A stretch of DNA of 64,000 bases from Mesostigma viride. Lineage: Eukaryota > Streptophyta > Mesostigmatophyceae > Mesostigmatales > Mesostigmataceae. Below the pieces are notes generated by a model. It searched no databases. It had not been told where the DNA came from and saw nothing but the letters and a program-made list of their open reading frames with translations. Numbering within the stretch: the first letter of the stretch is position 1; each line of letters starts with the position of its first letter. Made by a program: the position numbers and the translations under genes. This document shows, one piece after another, positions 11,600-58,222 of the stretch. The stretch spans positions 443,551 through 507,550 of the forward strand of contig RPFO01000131.1 in the NCBI GenBank assembly GCA_009746045.1, read 5' to 3'.

Positions 11600-12363
11600 T
11601 TTATCCTAAAATTACTGGCGGACTGCTAGTGCATGATTAGTAAATGTGTCCCTAACCGATAAGTTCCCGTGCCGCAAATAGTGCGCCTTCATATGCACAC
11701 CTCGGAGTGAGCTAACGCAAGTCATGCAAGTCGTAGCGGGGCTAGACAACAGGCGTTGACGTAACATGAAATTGCTACGAATCTCCCCATCGAGCACAAT
11801 AAAACGTACGATCAATCAGGACTTCTTGAAATACTTGACAGCGACTTTATGGCCTCCATATTGCCGGCGGGTCAAAAAATTCCATCCATGCATGCCCAAC
11901 GCGCCATCGCTTGACCGTTCGACATAAATTTCCCGAAGCCTCTTGTTGATGTTGATGCCTTGATGGCCACGTGTCACAGATTGTCAGAGTGAGCGAGTTG
12001 CGCCGGCCGGAACTCGGAACTGGAAAGTCCGCATGCCCGGACAGCGCCGGCCCGCGGCGTGCCCTACAACCGGGCCAGCCGGTCCCTGTACGCCGTGGCC
12101 ATGCACCCCCGGCTCGGCCCGGGCCCCCGCCGCGTGTTGCGGGCCCGACCCTTGGAACGGGCGCGCCGCGGCCCAACTTGTCAAACCGATGATCGAACTT
12201 TGGTACATCATGCGTTTTGTACGACCATGGAAGTGATGGAACCCTCAGGCGGCTTAGAAATCCCGGCCGGTCGGCCATCCTAGCCTCCACACCCCTCATG
12301 TGACAACCCTCATGTGGTGCCCACAACCCTCATGTACGGTAACTAGGAACTTATAGCCGACTC

Positions 12364-12415
12364 CATCGGGTTAATGCTCCGTGACTCCCCAACGCGAGCA
12401 CGAGTTTAATTAATT
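12364..12415 (-). repeat. Dispersed inverted repeat, right copy
   Basis: Reverse-complement partner of 7607-7668: GAGTCACGGAGCATTAACC and the AATTAAACTCG block are conserved. Confidence 0.7.
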
Positions 12416-13663
12416 TAGCCGGCTAGCTATTGAGCATAAACCATTCCGTCCCATCATGTCGGTTGCCCGCCCGTCCCACTGAGGACTTATCATCCTCGCG
12501 TGACACAATCGGTCACGTGTACATTCATTAAAACTAGCCGAGGGTTCATTGTGGTTCGGTCGGAACCCGCTCTGGGTGTGCCCCTAAACACCCTTAGCCG
12601 GCCGGGCTCCGGGAGAGGCCTGAATATTCTCCCAATGCGGACTCTAAATGTGTTCAAAGCCTGTCATGATAATCAGCTGCTCTGTACCATGTCCGGGGGA
12701 GCCTTACTGCATCCTCCACGCTTTTGCTATGCCGAAGCTTTATTGCACCCACAATTGCGCCCGCACCATGATGCAGAGAGAGCGCGTTGTGGCCTGCCCG
12801 CTCACTTAGGGCAGTGAGAGAAGCTAGGGCGCTCTTCCTCTTTCTCATTGTGTACTTGGGTTGAAGGTTCCTTTATTGGTACCCACACGACACTAGTCTA
12901 CTACGGATTAATCACTTAGCCGTCCTGATAGTGTCCAATCGGTAAACTGGTAAACTATACTCAGCCAGGCAGGCACGTCCTCATGACCGACGTCATGGGA
13001 TGGGCGGGCCCAGCGATGCTCAGTAGATGCCGTAAGGCCCGCACATTCTGAAAAGAGCAACTGCTGGAGGATATGAGGGGCCTAAGCCTCTCCGTGATTT
13101 AGAAAAACATGCAGGACAAGGCCAGCTGGGCCTAGTAAGGGAATAGAGGACAGTGACCTAAGTTGCTGTGGGGAAGAAGCGTATAGGGTTTTGGAAGGGT
13201 ATAATTTCCATTGAGGGTGATTCCCGGCCGGCGGGAGCTACAGCGATCGCAGCAGTGGTGCTTTGCACAACTTGACACACCTGGCCGCTAGGAACACCTG
13301 CCGGCCCTAATCAAGCGAGGATGTTTTTAGCTTAACCGTCTAGGTCTCCATGAACATTGAACGGTAGCCAACCATAATTTTTTATGTCGGCACGTCTACA
13401 CATATATATCCACCTCAGAATATATATCCACCTCAATAAATCGTTTCCATCATTCGGGACGACTCGACAAACGCGGATAAGATAATAGCAGGCTCGAGCT
13501 ACCATGGTCCGTATTCTTGCAAATTTCCGGCCAGGCTGCACGTTAATTATCTCTTTCTTTGGTATTTGTTGCACCTAGGGTATTAATTAAGCATTCCAGG
13601 AGCGACCACTAGCCTGAGGGTCTGGCTCCATCTACATAGAATAGACCGGCCGGATCGTGTGCC

Positions 13664-13900
13664 CCCCTCCCTCCCTCCCTCCCTCCCTCCCTCCCTCCCT
13701 CCCTCCCTCCCTCCCTCCCTCCCTCCCTCCCTCCCTCCCTCCCTCCCTCCCTCCCTCCCTCCCTCCCTCCCTCCCTCCCTCCCTCCCTCCCTCCCTCCCT
13801 CCCTCCCTCCCTCCCTCCTCCCTCCCTCCCTCCCTCCCTCCCTCCCTCCCTCCCTCCCTCCCTCCCTCCCTCCCTCCCTCCCTCCCTCCCTCCCTCCCAC
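13664..13900 (+). repeat. (CCCT)n microsatellite
   Basis: About 235 bases of uninterrupted or once-interrupted CCCT, ending about 45 bases beyond the carboxylase stop codon on that gene's 3' side. The long PPS- and GGR-type ORFs across it are artefacts. Confidence 0.98.
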
Positions 13901-13904
13901 CCTC

Positions 13905-13944
13905 AGCTGGTGTTGCCCCCCCTTCAGCCCGTGTTGCCCCCCCT

Positions 13945-13966
<22 letters not shown>
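13905..13966 (-). repeat. Three tandem copies of the carboxylase stop-codon region
   Basis: On the minus strand GGCAACACAGGCTGAAGGGG (the last codons, stop and first UTR bases) is followed by two more copies of about 23 bp with small changes. The first in-frame TGA (13945-13947) ends the protein, so the copies are 3' UTR. Confidence 0.85.
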
Positions 13967-49908
<35,942 letters not shown>

Positions 49909-51031
49909 CGCAACTTCGCCTAATTCCAGAAGTTGCTGAGCCTCTGTACGCAGATAAGACAATGGCCGATCAATTGCTATGCACCCCGTAGTCTACTCGT
50001 TTACAACCTTGGCACGTTATTCTAAGCAGCTTTCCATGCAATATCCCCTGTTTCATCGCCCATTTTCCAGGGCAGAACCCCGCAAATCGCCGCCGAGAAT
50101 CGGGCCTAGTTCTCAAATTGTTTTGCACACAGGCGCTGATCAGGGGACGCTGAATGACGGCCGTGCGCGGCAGGTCCCACGTGGCGAGCAGCCTAAACTG
50201 ATAGACTCCTATGCTACGGTTGGCTCATGAGTAACTCCGCCCGATTTTACTGATCACAGAGCAGGACGCGGACGTGAAGGGCACATTGAATTAAGTTCCG
50301 GTTGTCGGCTGCGCACTGGGGTGGTTCCAGTGCAAAAATTTATGTCAATCTCGGTCGATCGTCAATTCGTCATGGCCGAGGTCAGACGTCAATTCGTCAA
50401 TTCGCGCGTCATGCTGATGAACGATTGACGCCTTGCGCCCGTCACGGAAGTAGCAACGCTCTCCTTGAGTCCTTGTCTACCTATCGCAGCCTATCGCAGC
50501 TCACCTCCGTGGCTCCGTCCAAGTGACCCGACCAAGCAGGGACGACGGGCTGGGCAATTATTGGGCCTTCGGCAACCGTCCTAAGCGCCGCGCCGCGTTC
50601 CCGGCTGCTGGTCGGTTGCCAGGCTTTGCCAGTTGGAGGTCCCCCCTGGCAACGGTATTCCCGGCAGCGTGTCGCGCGCCAAATTTTCCGTTGTTGCAAG
50701 TTGCTGCATCCCGCCACCATCGGCCGGAGCGCTCGCACTGGTTGCCGAGGGAAAGGCACGACTGACGACTCCCGCCCTGTCGCACGCGCGATTATTTCAT
50801 TCGGGGAGTGTGCAGGCACCGGAAGTTAGCAGAGAATAAGGGTGCTTTGGGTTGCGTTAGAGCTTCGTGGCGATTGTTACAGGCATTTGAGGCTCGGCTC
50901 CTTTTCTAATATAACATTAAGACCGCGTGCACTTCTGCAAACGGGTGCCTGTGACGTTTCATTTTGGAAAAGGAAGCTTCGTCGCCTGATTAATCGTCGC
51001 TCGTCACTCCGCTCAAAGCAGGATTATAGAA
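49909..51031. promoter_or_regulatory. Divergent promoter region, carboxylase (-) and HP30 (+)
   Basis: The two start codons face away from each other across 1.1 kb. On the carboxylase side an AG acceptor (CTGCGTACAG, near 49935) just upstream of the ATG at 49908 suggests a 5' UTR intron. Repeats of CGTCAATTCGTCA occur at 50365-50400. No TATA box or other clear core element was seen. Confidence 0.5.
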
Positions 51032-54000
51032 ATGGATTTTATAGTGAAGAAGCGTGACGAAATTACGGAAAACTGCAAGGCATGGATGGACAAGCAGCCT
51101 CCTGCGGTTTCCATGGGTATTACTGCGAGTTTGGCGGCTCTGCAGGGTGGTTTGATGGGTGGGTTTATTGGCACCATGTACGGAGAGAATTCCCCTCTAT
51201 CGCCAGCAGGCGCACCAGGCGGCATGCAAAATGTAAGTTTATGCAGGCCTTCGTTGGGAAGGAATGCATTACACCCGTATAGGAGCTCTTGACCAAAATG
51301 TGCGATTACAGTGGGCACGACGCCGACGGGTCAAAACAGACATGCCACGCGGCGCCTCACATGTCGCTTGAGACACATCATTTCTCGGGGTGGTATGGGT
51401 CCTCTTCGTGTACTCAGCTTTGTCAAACCCTGCCAACTTGTAGACATGTGGGGGGCTGCATGAGGCCATGACCTGTGGTGCTGGTCTCCCCCGATTGGCG
51501 CGGCAAAGTAGCCCGGGCAACAAGCCGAGTATGTTCGCAACACTGTAAACATTGTCCAGCGAACGTTAGTGAACGTTGTGTTCGCTTCAACCATACCGTA
51601 GCAATCATACAGGAGCTTGATGCTCGATGTGTATGTTTTAAAGTGGTCTCTCTCCCCCCTCCCCCCCCCCCTCCCCTCCCCGCTCCCCCCTCCCTGTTTC
51701 TCCCCCCCCCCCCCCCCCCCCCAACGGTTCTGAATCCCCGCCATGAAATATCTATAGCTAGGTTGTGTCCTGTCTCGCCTGATACTGACGGTTTGCTCTC
51801 TACTGCCGTAAAAATCGCACTTTGTCCGATGTGGATCATGAATGCGCTGCTACTTGCAAGTGTTTCTTTTTATTGGGGGGGGGGGGAAGGGGGTCCTGGG
51901 CCATCATGGCGGGTGCCTGGTATCCCCATATGTGTGCCACCTGTCACTCTGCCTGCTGTTGATGCCCTGTTCTCGTGCCAGGCGCAAGCGGCCATCTTTG
52001 CTGGTGTTTGATGTCCCCATGAGTGCTCTCCCCTGTCCTTTGTCACCCTGCCTGCTGCTGTTGATATTTTTGTGCCAGGCGCAAGCGGCCATCTTTGCGG
52101 GCGGCCCCCTGGTCCAGGCGCGCAACTTTGGAATCATGGCGGGTGTCAACTCGCTGCTTGTCTCCGTCGCCAAGAAGCAGGGCATGGGCGAGGATAATGC
52201 CAAGTAAGCGCCCTGTGTGTATGGTTAGGGTGGGAGTGAGTGGGCGAGGATCATGAAAGGTACGCCACGTGCTTGAAGGGTTTCTCGGGTTTGAGGGGTG
52301 AAGAGGTTGAGGGTGTGGGCGATTAATGAAGTTTAGGGTCAGCATTGTGGTGTGTGTGTGGTCTGCTTCGGAAGTGGTTGCTGCTATTTTGAATGCTTGT
52401 CCTGACAAGGTTGTTATTCGAGCCATTTGACAAGCATCGAGCATCCCAAACCTGCATTGTAGTGGCTCGTGGCTCGTGGCTCGTGGCTCGTGGCTCGTGG
52501 CTCGTGGCTCGTGGCTCGTGGCTCGTGGCTCGTGGTTGTGGCTCGTGGCTCGTGGCTCGTGGCTCGTGGCTCGTGGCTCGTGGCTCGTGGCTCGTGGTTG
52601 TGGCTCGTGGCTCGTGGCTCGTGGCTCGTGGCTCGTGGCTCGTGGCTCGTGGCTCGTGGCTCGTGGCTCGTGGTTGTGGCTCGTGGTTGTGGCTCGTGGC
52701 TCGTGGCTCGTGGCTCGTGGCTCGTGGCTCGTGGCTCGTGGTTGTGGCTCGTGGCTCGTGGCTCGTGGCTCGTGGCTCGTGGCTCGTGGCTCGTGGCTCG
52801 TGGCTCGTGGCTCGTGGCTCGTGGCTCGTGGCTCGTGGCTCGTGGCTCGTGGCTCGTGGCTCGTGGCTCGTGGCCCGTGGCCCGTGGCCCGTGGCCCGTG
52901 GCTCGTGGCTCGTGGCCCGTGGCTCGTGGCTCGTGGCTCGTGGCTCGTGGCTCGTGGCTCATGGCTCGTGGCTCGTGGCTCGTGGCTAGTGGTTGTGGCT
53001 CGTGGCTCGTGGCTCGTGGCTCGTGGCTCGTGGCTCGTGGCTCGTGGCTCGTGGCTCGTGGCTCGTGGCTCGTGGCTCGTGGCTCGTGGCCCGTGGCTCG
53101 TGGCTCGTGGCTCGTGGCTCGTGGCTCGTGGCTCGTGGCTCGTGGCTCGTGGCTCGTGGCTCGTGGCTCGTGGCTCGTGGCTCGTGGCTCGTAGCTCGTG
53201 GCTCGTGGCTCGTGGCTCGTGGCTCGTGGCTCATGGCTCGTGGCTCGTGGCTCGTGGCTCGTGGCCCGTGGCTCGTGGCTCGTGGCTCGGTGCTAGTTAG
53301 GGATACGCTCCATCCATGAGCCGCTTGCCCCGGGGGGGGGCTGTAATGTTTCATTTGCACGGGGGCCAGTTCCTGGGGGCTGCCTGCTCCCCCCTGTGGC
53401 CGCGATGCTATTATTGGCAGTGGATCTCTCCATGGATAGCGGGGAGACAGGTGTCCACACCGGAAGAAGTATCAATACCTAAAGAATCTGTACCTGAAGA
53501 AGGGAAGAAAGGTGTCCATACCTGATGGGGGCCAGAGATCCTGCACAATGCTCTTTCTCCGTGCACGCCGTCATCTTCTCCACCAATGGATGGAGAGGAG
53601 GCTACGTACTGACAGCGATGATAAGCACAACACACACTGCATAGCAGCGGCGCATTGCAGCAGGGCACTGCAGCAGTGCACTGTACCAGCGCACGGTAGC
53701 AATTAGTAAGGCAACGATCAGCCAGGTGACGCATACATTTCTCCCACCCACCCCCTGCGGCGAGCATATCCCTTCCCCCCCACACCATCTTCTACTGGAT
53801 TGCTTGCTTGCATCGGTCTCCCGTTGTGTCGAATGCGTGTGTCGCCCATGTCCCTTCCTGTCCCGCTAGTCCACCTTCCTGTGCTGCGCGTGCGTCCAAC
53901 CCACCTGCGTCTCGTTGTGCTCATGTCAAACCCATGTGCTTGTGCGTGTCAAACCCATGTGCTTGTGCGTGCCTAACCCATGCGCTTGTGCGTCCTGCAG

Positions 54001-57000
54001 CATGGTGGGTGCGTTTGGCTCCGGTGCCACCTTTGCGCTCTTCACCACCGTGGGGGGCGGCAACCGTGCGACGGCCGCGCTGTCGACAGGTGTCTCCTTC
54101 GCGCTGCTGCAGGGCGTGTTCGCAAAGGTGCGCCATAGGGCACGTTCGCAAGACCGAGCCAAAAGGGATGCAGTGCTTGCTTAAGTAAAGTATGCTATAG
54201 GGATGATTTGATTGCAAAGGTATGTCAGAGAGGTGGGCGTGTTCGCAAAGGTGTGTGAAAGGAGTGGGCGTGCGCGCGAAGGTGCCTTCCAGGAACATGC
54301 GTGTTTACATAAGCTATTAATAGGGAACATTATTTAGATTTAGTTATTTATTTATACGGAACGGGCATCTGTGCGCAGGCACAACGTCATGCGAAGGCGG
54401 GCGTTTATGCGCAGACACAATATCATAAGCAGGCAACCTTTGCCCACGGACACTATGCCATGCTTCTGCATAAAGCAGATATGCCTTTGTGGCGTACTGG
54501 CAGCCTAGGTGGAAATTTTAGGTGGAAATTTTTAGTAGCACATGTCTGCACGGACAAGCGTTCGGGCATGATTGCATGTGTCATTCGGGTGTCGGCAGAG
54601 GGTGCTTTAGCAAGCACGCACCCAGAGTACCAGACATTAGTGGCCACACACACAGAGTACTACATTATAGTGACCACACACGCAGAGTACTACACATGAG
54701 TGACCACACACACAGAGTACTACACTAGAGTGATGACACACTCAGAGTACTACACTATGGTGACTACACACACGCACATACACACATTCATTGGTCAGCC
54801 TGGCCACATGCCTGGCTTTTCAGCCGCGGCGGCAAGGCCTTGTTGAGGCTTACAATTTATCAGGACTTTAGGGAAGGGGAAGGGTGAGGGAAGCCAACAG
54901 CAGGTGAGGGATGTCCTACTGCCACACGCATGCCCTGTCACCATTCGGTAGCTCACCATGCGGATGGCTGTCCCGCTACTGGCTGTGCATGCAATCTCCA
55001 GAGTTTTCCTTCTCTCCTTCTCCCCTCCTCAGATTCCCGTCCCCTCCATGATCCCCGTTGCCTTCCAGCCCCTCCCTTATATTCATCCCCCCCCCCCTGC
55101 CCCTTTCTCCCCCTTCAACACCACCACCGGCCCTATATGCCGTATATACCTCCTCCTTGGCCCCCCTACCTTGCTTTCATCACCCCACCTCCTAAACCCT
55201 CTCCCCTGGCATATCACCTCGTCCCTTGACCCCCTTTACCTGCCCCCCCCCCCCCCCCCCCGCCCCCCGGCAGATCGGGAACATGTTCTCTGGCCCCAAG
55301 CCGGACGACGCCTACTACGTCAAGTCGCGCGCGATGCTGCTGTCGCTGGGCCTGGGCCAGTACGAGCGCAATTTCCGCAAGGGGCTGCTGACTGACCCGA
55401 CGCTGCCCCTCATCACCGACAGGTGAGGCTTAGTGCTCCCTGCTGCCTCCTTACTGTGAGAGCTAATTAGTTGAATAGATACAGGGTCCTGTTGCGGAGT
55501 TACTGACAGGTAAGCCCACCCCCCATTGCCAACAGGTATGGGCCTGTCATGACTCGACAGGTAAGCTGCATGTGTGTGCCCTCTGTCACTCGACAGGTAA
55601 GCTGCATGTCTGTGCCCCCTACCACTGGACAGGTAAGCTGCATGTCTGTGCCCCCCATCACTGGACAGGTAAGCTGCATGTGTGTGCCCCCTATCACTGG
55701 ACAGGTAAGCTGCATGTGTGTGCCCCCTACCACTGGACAGGTAAGCTGCATGTGTGTGCCCCCTATCACTGGACAGGTAAGCTGCATGTGTGTGCCCTCT
55801 GTCACTCGACAGGTAAGCTGCATGTGTGTGCCCCCTATCACTGGACAGGTAAGCTGCATGCGTGTGCCCCCTATCACTGGACAGGTAAGCTGCATGTGTG
55901 TGCCCCCTATCACTGGACAGGTAAGCTGCATGTGTGTGCCCCCTATCACTGGACAGGTAAGCTGCATGTGTGTGCCCTCTGTCACTCGACAGGTAAGCTG
56001 CATGTGTGTGCCCCCTACCACTGGACAGGTAAGCTGCATGTCTGTGCCCCCTATCACTGGACAGGTAAGCTGCATGTCTGTGCCCCCTATCACTGGACAG
56101 GTAAGCTGCATGTGTGTGCCCCCCATCACTGGACAGGTAAGCTGCATGTGTGTGCCCCCTACCACTGGACAGGTAAGCTGCATGTCTGTGCCCCCTATCA
56201 CTGGACAGGTAAGCTGCATGTGTGTGCCCCCTATCACTGGACAGGTAAGCTGCATGTGTGTGCCCCCTATCACTGGACAGGTAAGCTGCATGTCTGTGCC
56301 CCCTATCACTGGACAGGTAAGCTGCATGTGTGTGCCCCCTATCACTGGACAGGTAAGCTGCATGTGTGTGCCCCCTATCACTGGACAGGTAAGCTGCATG
56401 TGTGTGCCCCCTATCACTGGACAGGTAAGCTGCATGTGTGTGCCCCCTATCACTGGACAGGTAAGCTGCATGTGTGTGCCCCCTATCACTGGACAGGTAA
56501 GCTGCATGTGTGTGCCCTCTGTCACCGACAGGTAAGCCCCAACCGTCATGAATGACAAGCGCATCCCTTGATGTCCGACAGGCAAGGGCCCACATCATCA
56601 CTTACAGGCCAGCCCACCCTCCTGGAAAAGTGGAGTCCTAATAGGCGTTGCCTTGGCAAGGGGTACCTACCGACAGGTAAGCCCACCCCTTCATCACCAA
56701 CAGGCGAGCGCACCACTCATCACCGACCGTGACCCTGACTGCAACCAGGGCAGTTATGCCATCGCAGCCCTTCGCCGCAACCACGCAACACCTGAAAGGC
56801 AATGTAGAGGGTAGTGGGGCTGCCAGCTGTGAGCTCCTTAACGACCACTTGTGCCACACCCATGCGGGCCCATGGACTGTACTGTTCCAATGCTATGCCC
56901 TGAGTAGTACATTTTCTTCTTTTCTCACACTGTTTGGCCTTGGGGTTGGCTGGGTTTGCTGCTCGTTATGCGCTGTTCGGTCCCGCCTCTGGCTTGCAGT

Positions 57001-57171
57001 GCGTTGAAAGACTGTAACATCCCCCCTGGCCCAAGGCTGATTATCCTCGACCACATCCAGAAGGTGAAGGCCCGGAACACGAGCAGCCCACCCAAGGCCA
57101 TCACCGCCGCTCCTACACCCGCAGCCCCTGCCGTTCCAGCTGCTCCCACGGCAGTGGCCCCAGCATCATGA
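51032..57171 (+). CDS. HP30: HP30-type plastid preprotein translocase (Tim17/22/23 family with SAM domain)
   Basis: Exons 51032-51232, 52079-52203, 54001-54127, 55274-55422, 57000-57171; all GT-AG and in phase; 257 residues, like Arabidopsis HP30 proteins (about 260), which form an inner-envelope channel for proteins without cleavable transit peptides. Residues about 26-150 are the PRAT/Tim17 part: glycine-rich helices GGLMGGFIGTMYG, GGPLVQARNFGIMAGVNSLL and MVGAFGSGATFALFTTVGGG, ALSTGVSFALLQGVFAK. The C-terminal SAM-like domain carries LGLGQYERNFRKGLLTDPTL, PLITDSALKD and IPPGPRLIILDHIQK, almost diagnostic for HP30. An Ala/Pro-rich tail follows. Location by homology: chloroplast or mitochondrial inner membrane; no cleavable presequence seen. 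Introns 2, 3 and 4 carry copies of exon edges. A TGTAA polyadenylation-like motif lies near 57197. Confidence 0.92.
51973..52105 (+). repeat. Two copies of the HP30 exon 2 acceptor edge
   Basis: GTGCCAGGCGCAAGCGGCCA plus the next bases (TCTTTGC) occurs at 51976-52002 and again at the true exon start (acceptor AG at 52077-52078). Only the second continues into GGPLVQARNF; the first runs into a stop within a few codons. Confidence 0.85.
52456..53290 (+). repeat. (GTGGCTC)n heptamer array in HP30 intron 2
   Basis: About 118 copies of GTGGCTC with a few GTGGTT, GGCCC and GCTAGT variants. Seven is prime to three, so all frames on both strands stay open, giving false ORFs of up to 274 codons. Confidence 0.98.
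54111..54285 (+). repeat. Copies of the HP30 exon 3 donor edge
   Basis: The exon 3 end GGGCGTGTTCGCAAAG with GTGCG (exon ends 54127) recurs at about 54236-54258 (GGGCGTGTTCGCAAAGGTGT) and, degenerate, at about 54266-54283 (GGGCGTGCGCGCGAAGGTGC). Confidence 0.8.
55540..56535 (+). repeat. 36-bp array of GT-AG units in HP30 intron 4, about 27 copies
   Basis: The unit begins GTAAGCTGCATG, contains TGTGCCCCCTATCACT and ends GGACAG. It starts with a consensus 5' splice site and ends with a 3' splice AG, so each unit is formally a 36-nt intron and every boundary reads CAG|GTAAG. The phrase CCCTATCACTGGACAGGTAA resembles the true exon 4 end CCCCTCATCACCGACAGGTG, from which the array probably grew. 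Subtypes: ACTCGACAG, ATGTCTGTG and CTACCACT variants. The 36-bp period keeps four ORFs of 327-428 codons open, none genuine. Confidence 0.97.
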
Positions 57172-58222
57172 CCCTGAAACAGCTGCTTTGTTGGCCTGTA
57201 ACATGCTTGTCGTAGAAGAATAATGTAGTTTACCGAGGCTGCTGCAGCTAGCTGCGCTGTTTGCCACAGCCTGGTCCAGCATGCCTATGTAGGCAGCACG
57301 ACATGGCAGTTACTGGGTGAGTTGATAGAATGCTAGTGTAACAGGGCTGTGTCATGCCAGCATGGGGCGTAGCATGCAGGTCCTGTTTGGGTGGTCACAA
57401 TTTTTGGTCCAGCATGGCACATACTGGTTGCCACCCGAGCATGTGTGTAAGCATCCACTTTGGCATAGTCTTATTTTTTTATTATCATTTTGATTGAGAC
57501 ATTATGACCGGTGTGTAAGCATCCACTTTGGCATAGTCTTATTTTTCATATATATCATGGAGACGATATGACCGGTGTTCTCACCAGAATACCAGAACCA
57601 GGGACGTGGAATCCTAGCCATGCAGCCCATGAAGACATGAACAGCACTAGGGCATGCAGCATGCGCCATACGTACCACACAGCCACATGATGAAGTTAGC
57701 GGAAGCATGCATTTGCACATCTACAGGTCGCCAAGTGTGTGCACTCCCCTAGCGCCTGCATGTGTAAAAGCTGCATGCGCACAGAGTGAATAGATATAAT
57801 GTTATAAGATGCATGCATATGATGAGACAGAGATCTCGACCCGACATTGAGATAGGCAAAAAATTACACTCACCTAGTTGCATGAGCCGCGCTGGGTTTC
57901 TTGTGGGCACTTGTATAGGAGGACATGAAAGAAATTTATTATGATTTCAAATGCACGATCTGATGTTGAAACTAACTACCAAACTACATAGAAAACTGAT
58001 CAACTGCGTCCTTGAAGCAGCTCGGGAAAACTTCGTCGGTATCAGGGCCTGAAATAGGAGCTGGCATCAATCTTTGTGAGCAACTCTCGATCCTTGCTTG
58101 GTTGGAAGCTAGGGTGGGCGTCCCTGGAGAGAAAGTGCCCCATATTATTCGTTCATGTATGCCACCGGCCAAGTGTCCAAGGAAAAGCTGATAGGGCTCG
58201 AAGGCCACAGCTGCCTGCCTGC
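57172..58222. other. Intergenic region between convergent genes HP30 and OB-fold protein
   Basis: Holds both 3' UTRs. A direct duplication of about 37 bp (GTGTGTAAGCATCCACTTTG and onward) lies at about 57443-57480 and 57511-57547. TGTAA-type motifs near 57197 and 57337 could serve HP30. No gene. Confidence 0.6.

Larger units (their letters stand above)
11600..13944. other. Intergenic region between CEP19 and the carboxylase 3' end
   Basis: Presumably holds the CEP19 promoter just right of 11599. A very GC-rich stretch at 12000-12240 opens ORFs on both strands, none recognisable. A short repeat family member sits at 12364-12415 in inverse orientation to 7607-7668. The last 300 bases contain the CCCT microsatellite. 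I see no gene. Confidence 0.6.

Noticed and set aside
11847-12326. GC-rich ORFs on both strands at 12 kb
   Set aside because: Arg/Pro/Gly-rich in every frame, no splice-consistent partner, no recognisable domain.
52393-53360. WLVARGS and EPRATSH repeat proteins
   Set aside because: Heptamer array in HP30 intron 2, open in six frames.
55540-56535. CRISPR array
   Set aside because: Whole 36-bp units repeat without unique spacers, in a eukaryotic intron.
55315-56601. ORFs of 327-428 codons (MQLTCPVIGGTH, MCVPPITGQVSC repeats)
   Set aside because: 36-bp intronic array is a multiple of three and lacks stops; the true exon 4 frame meets TGA right after its donor.
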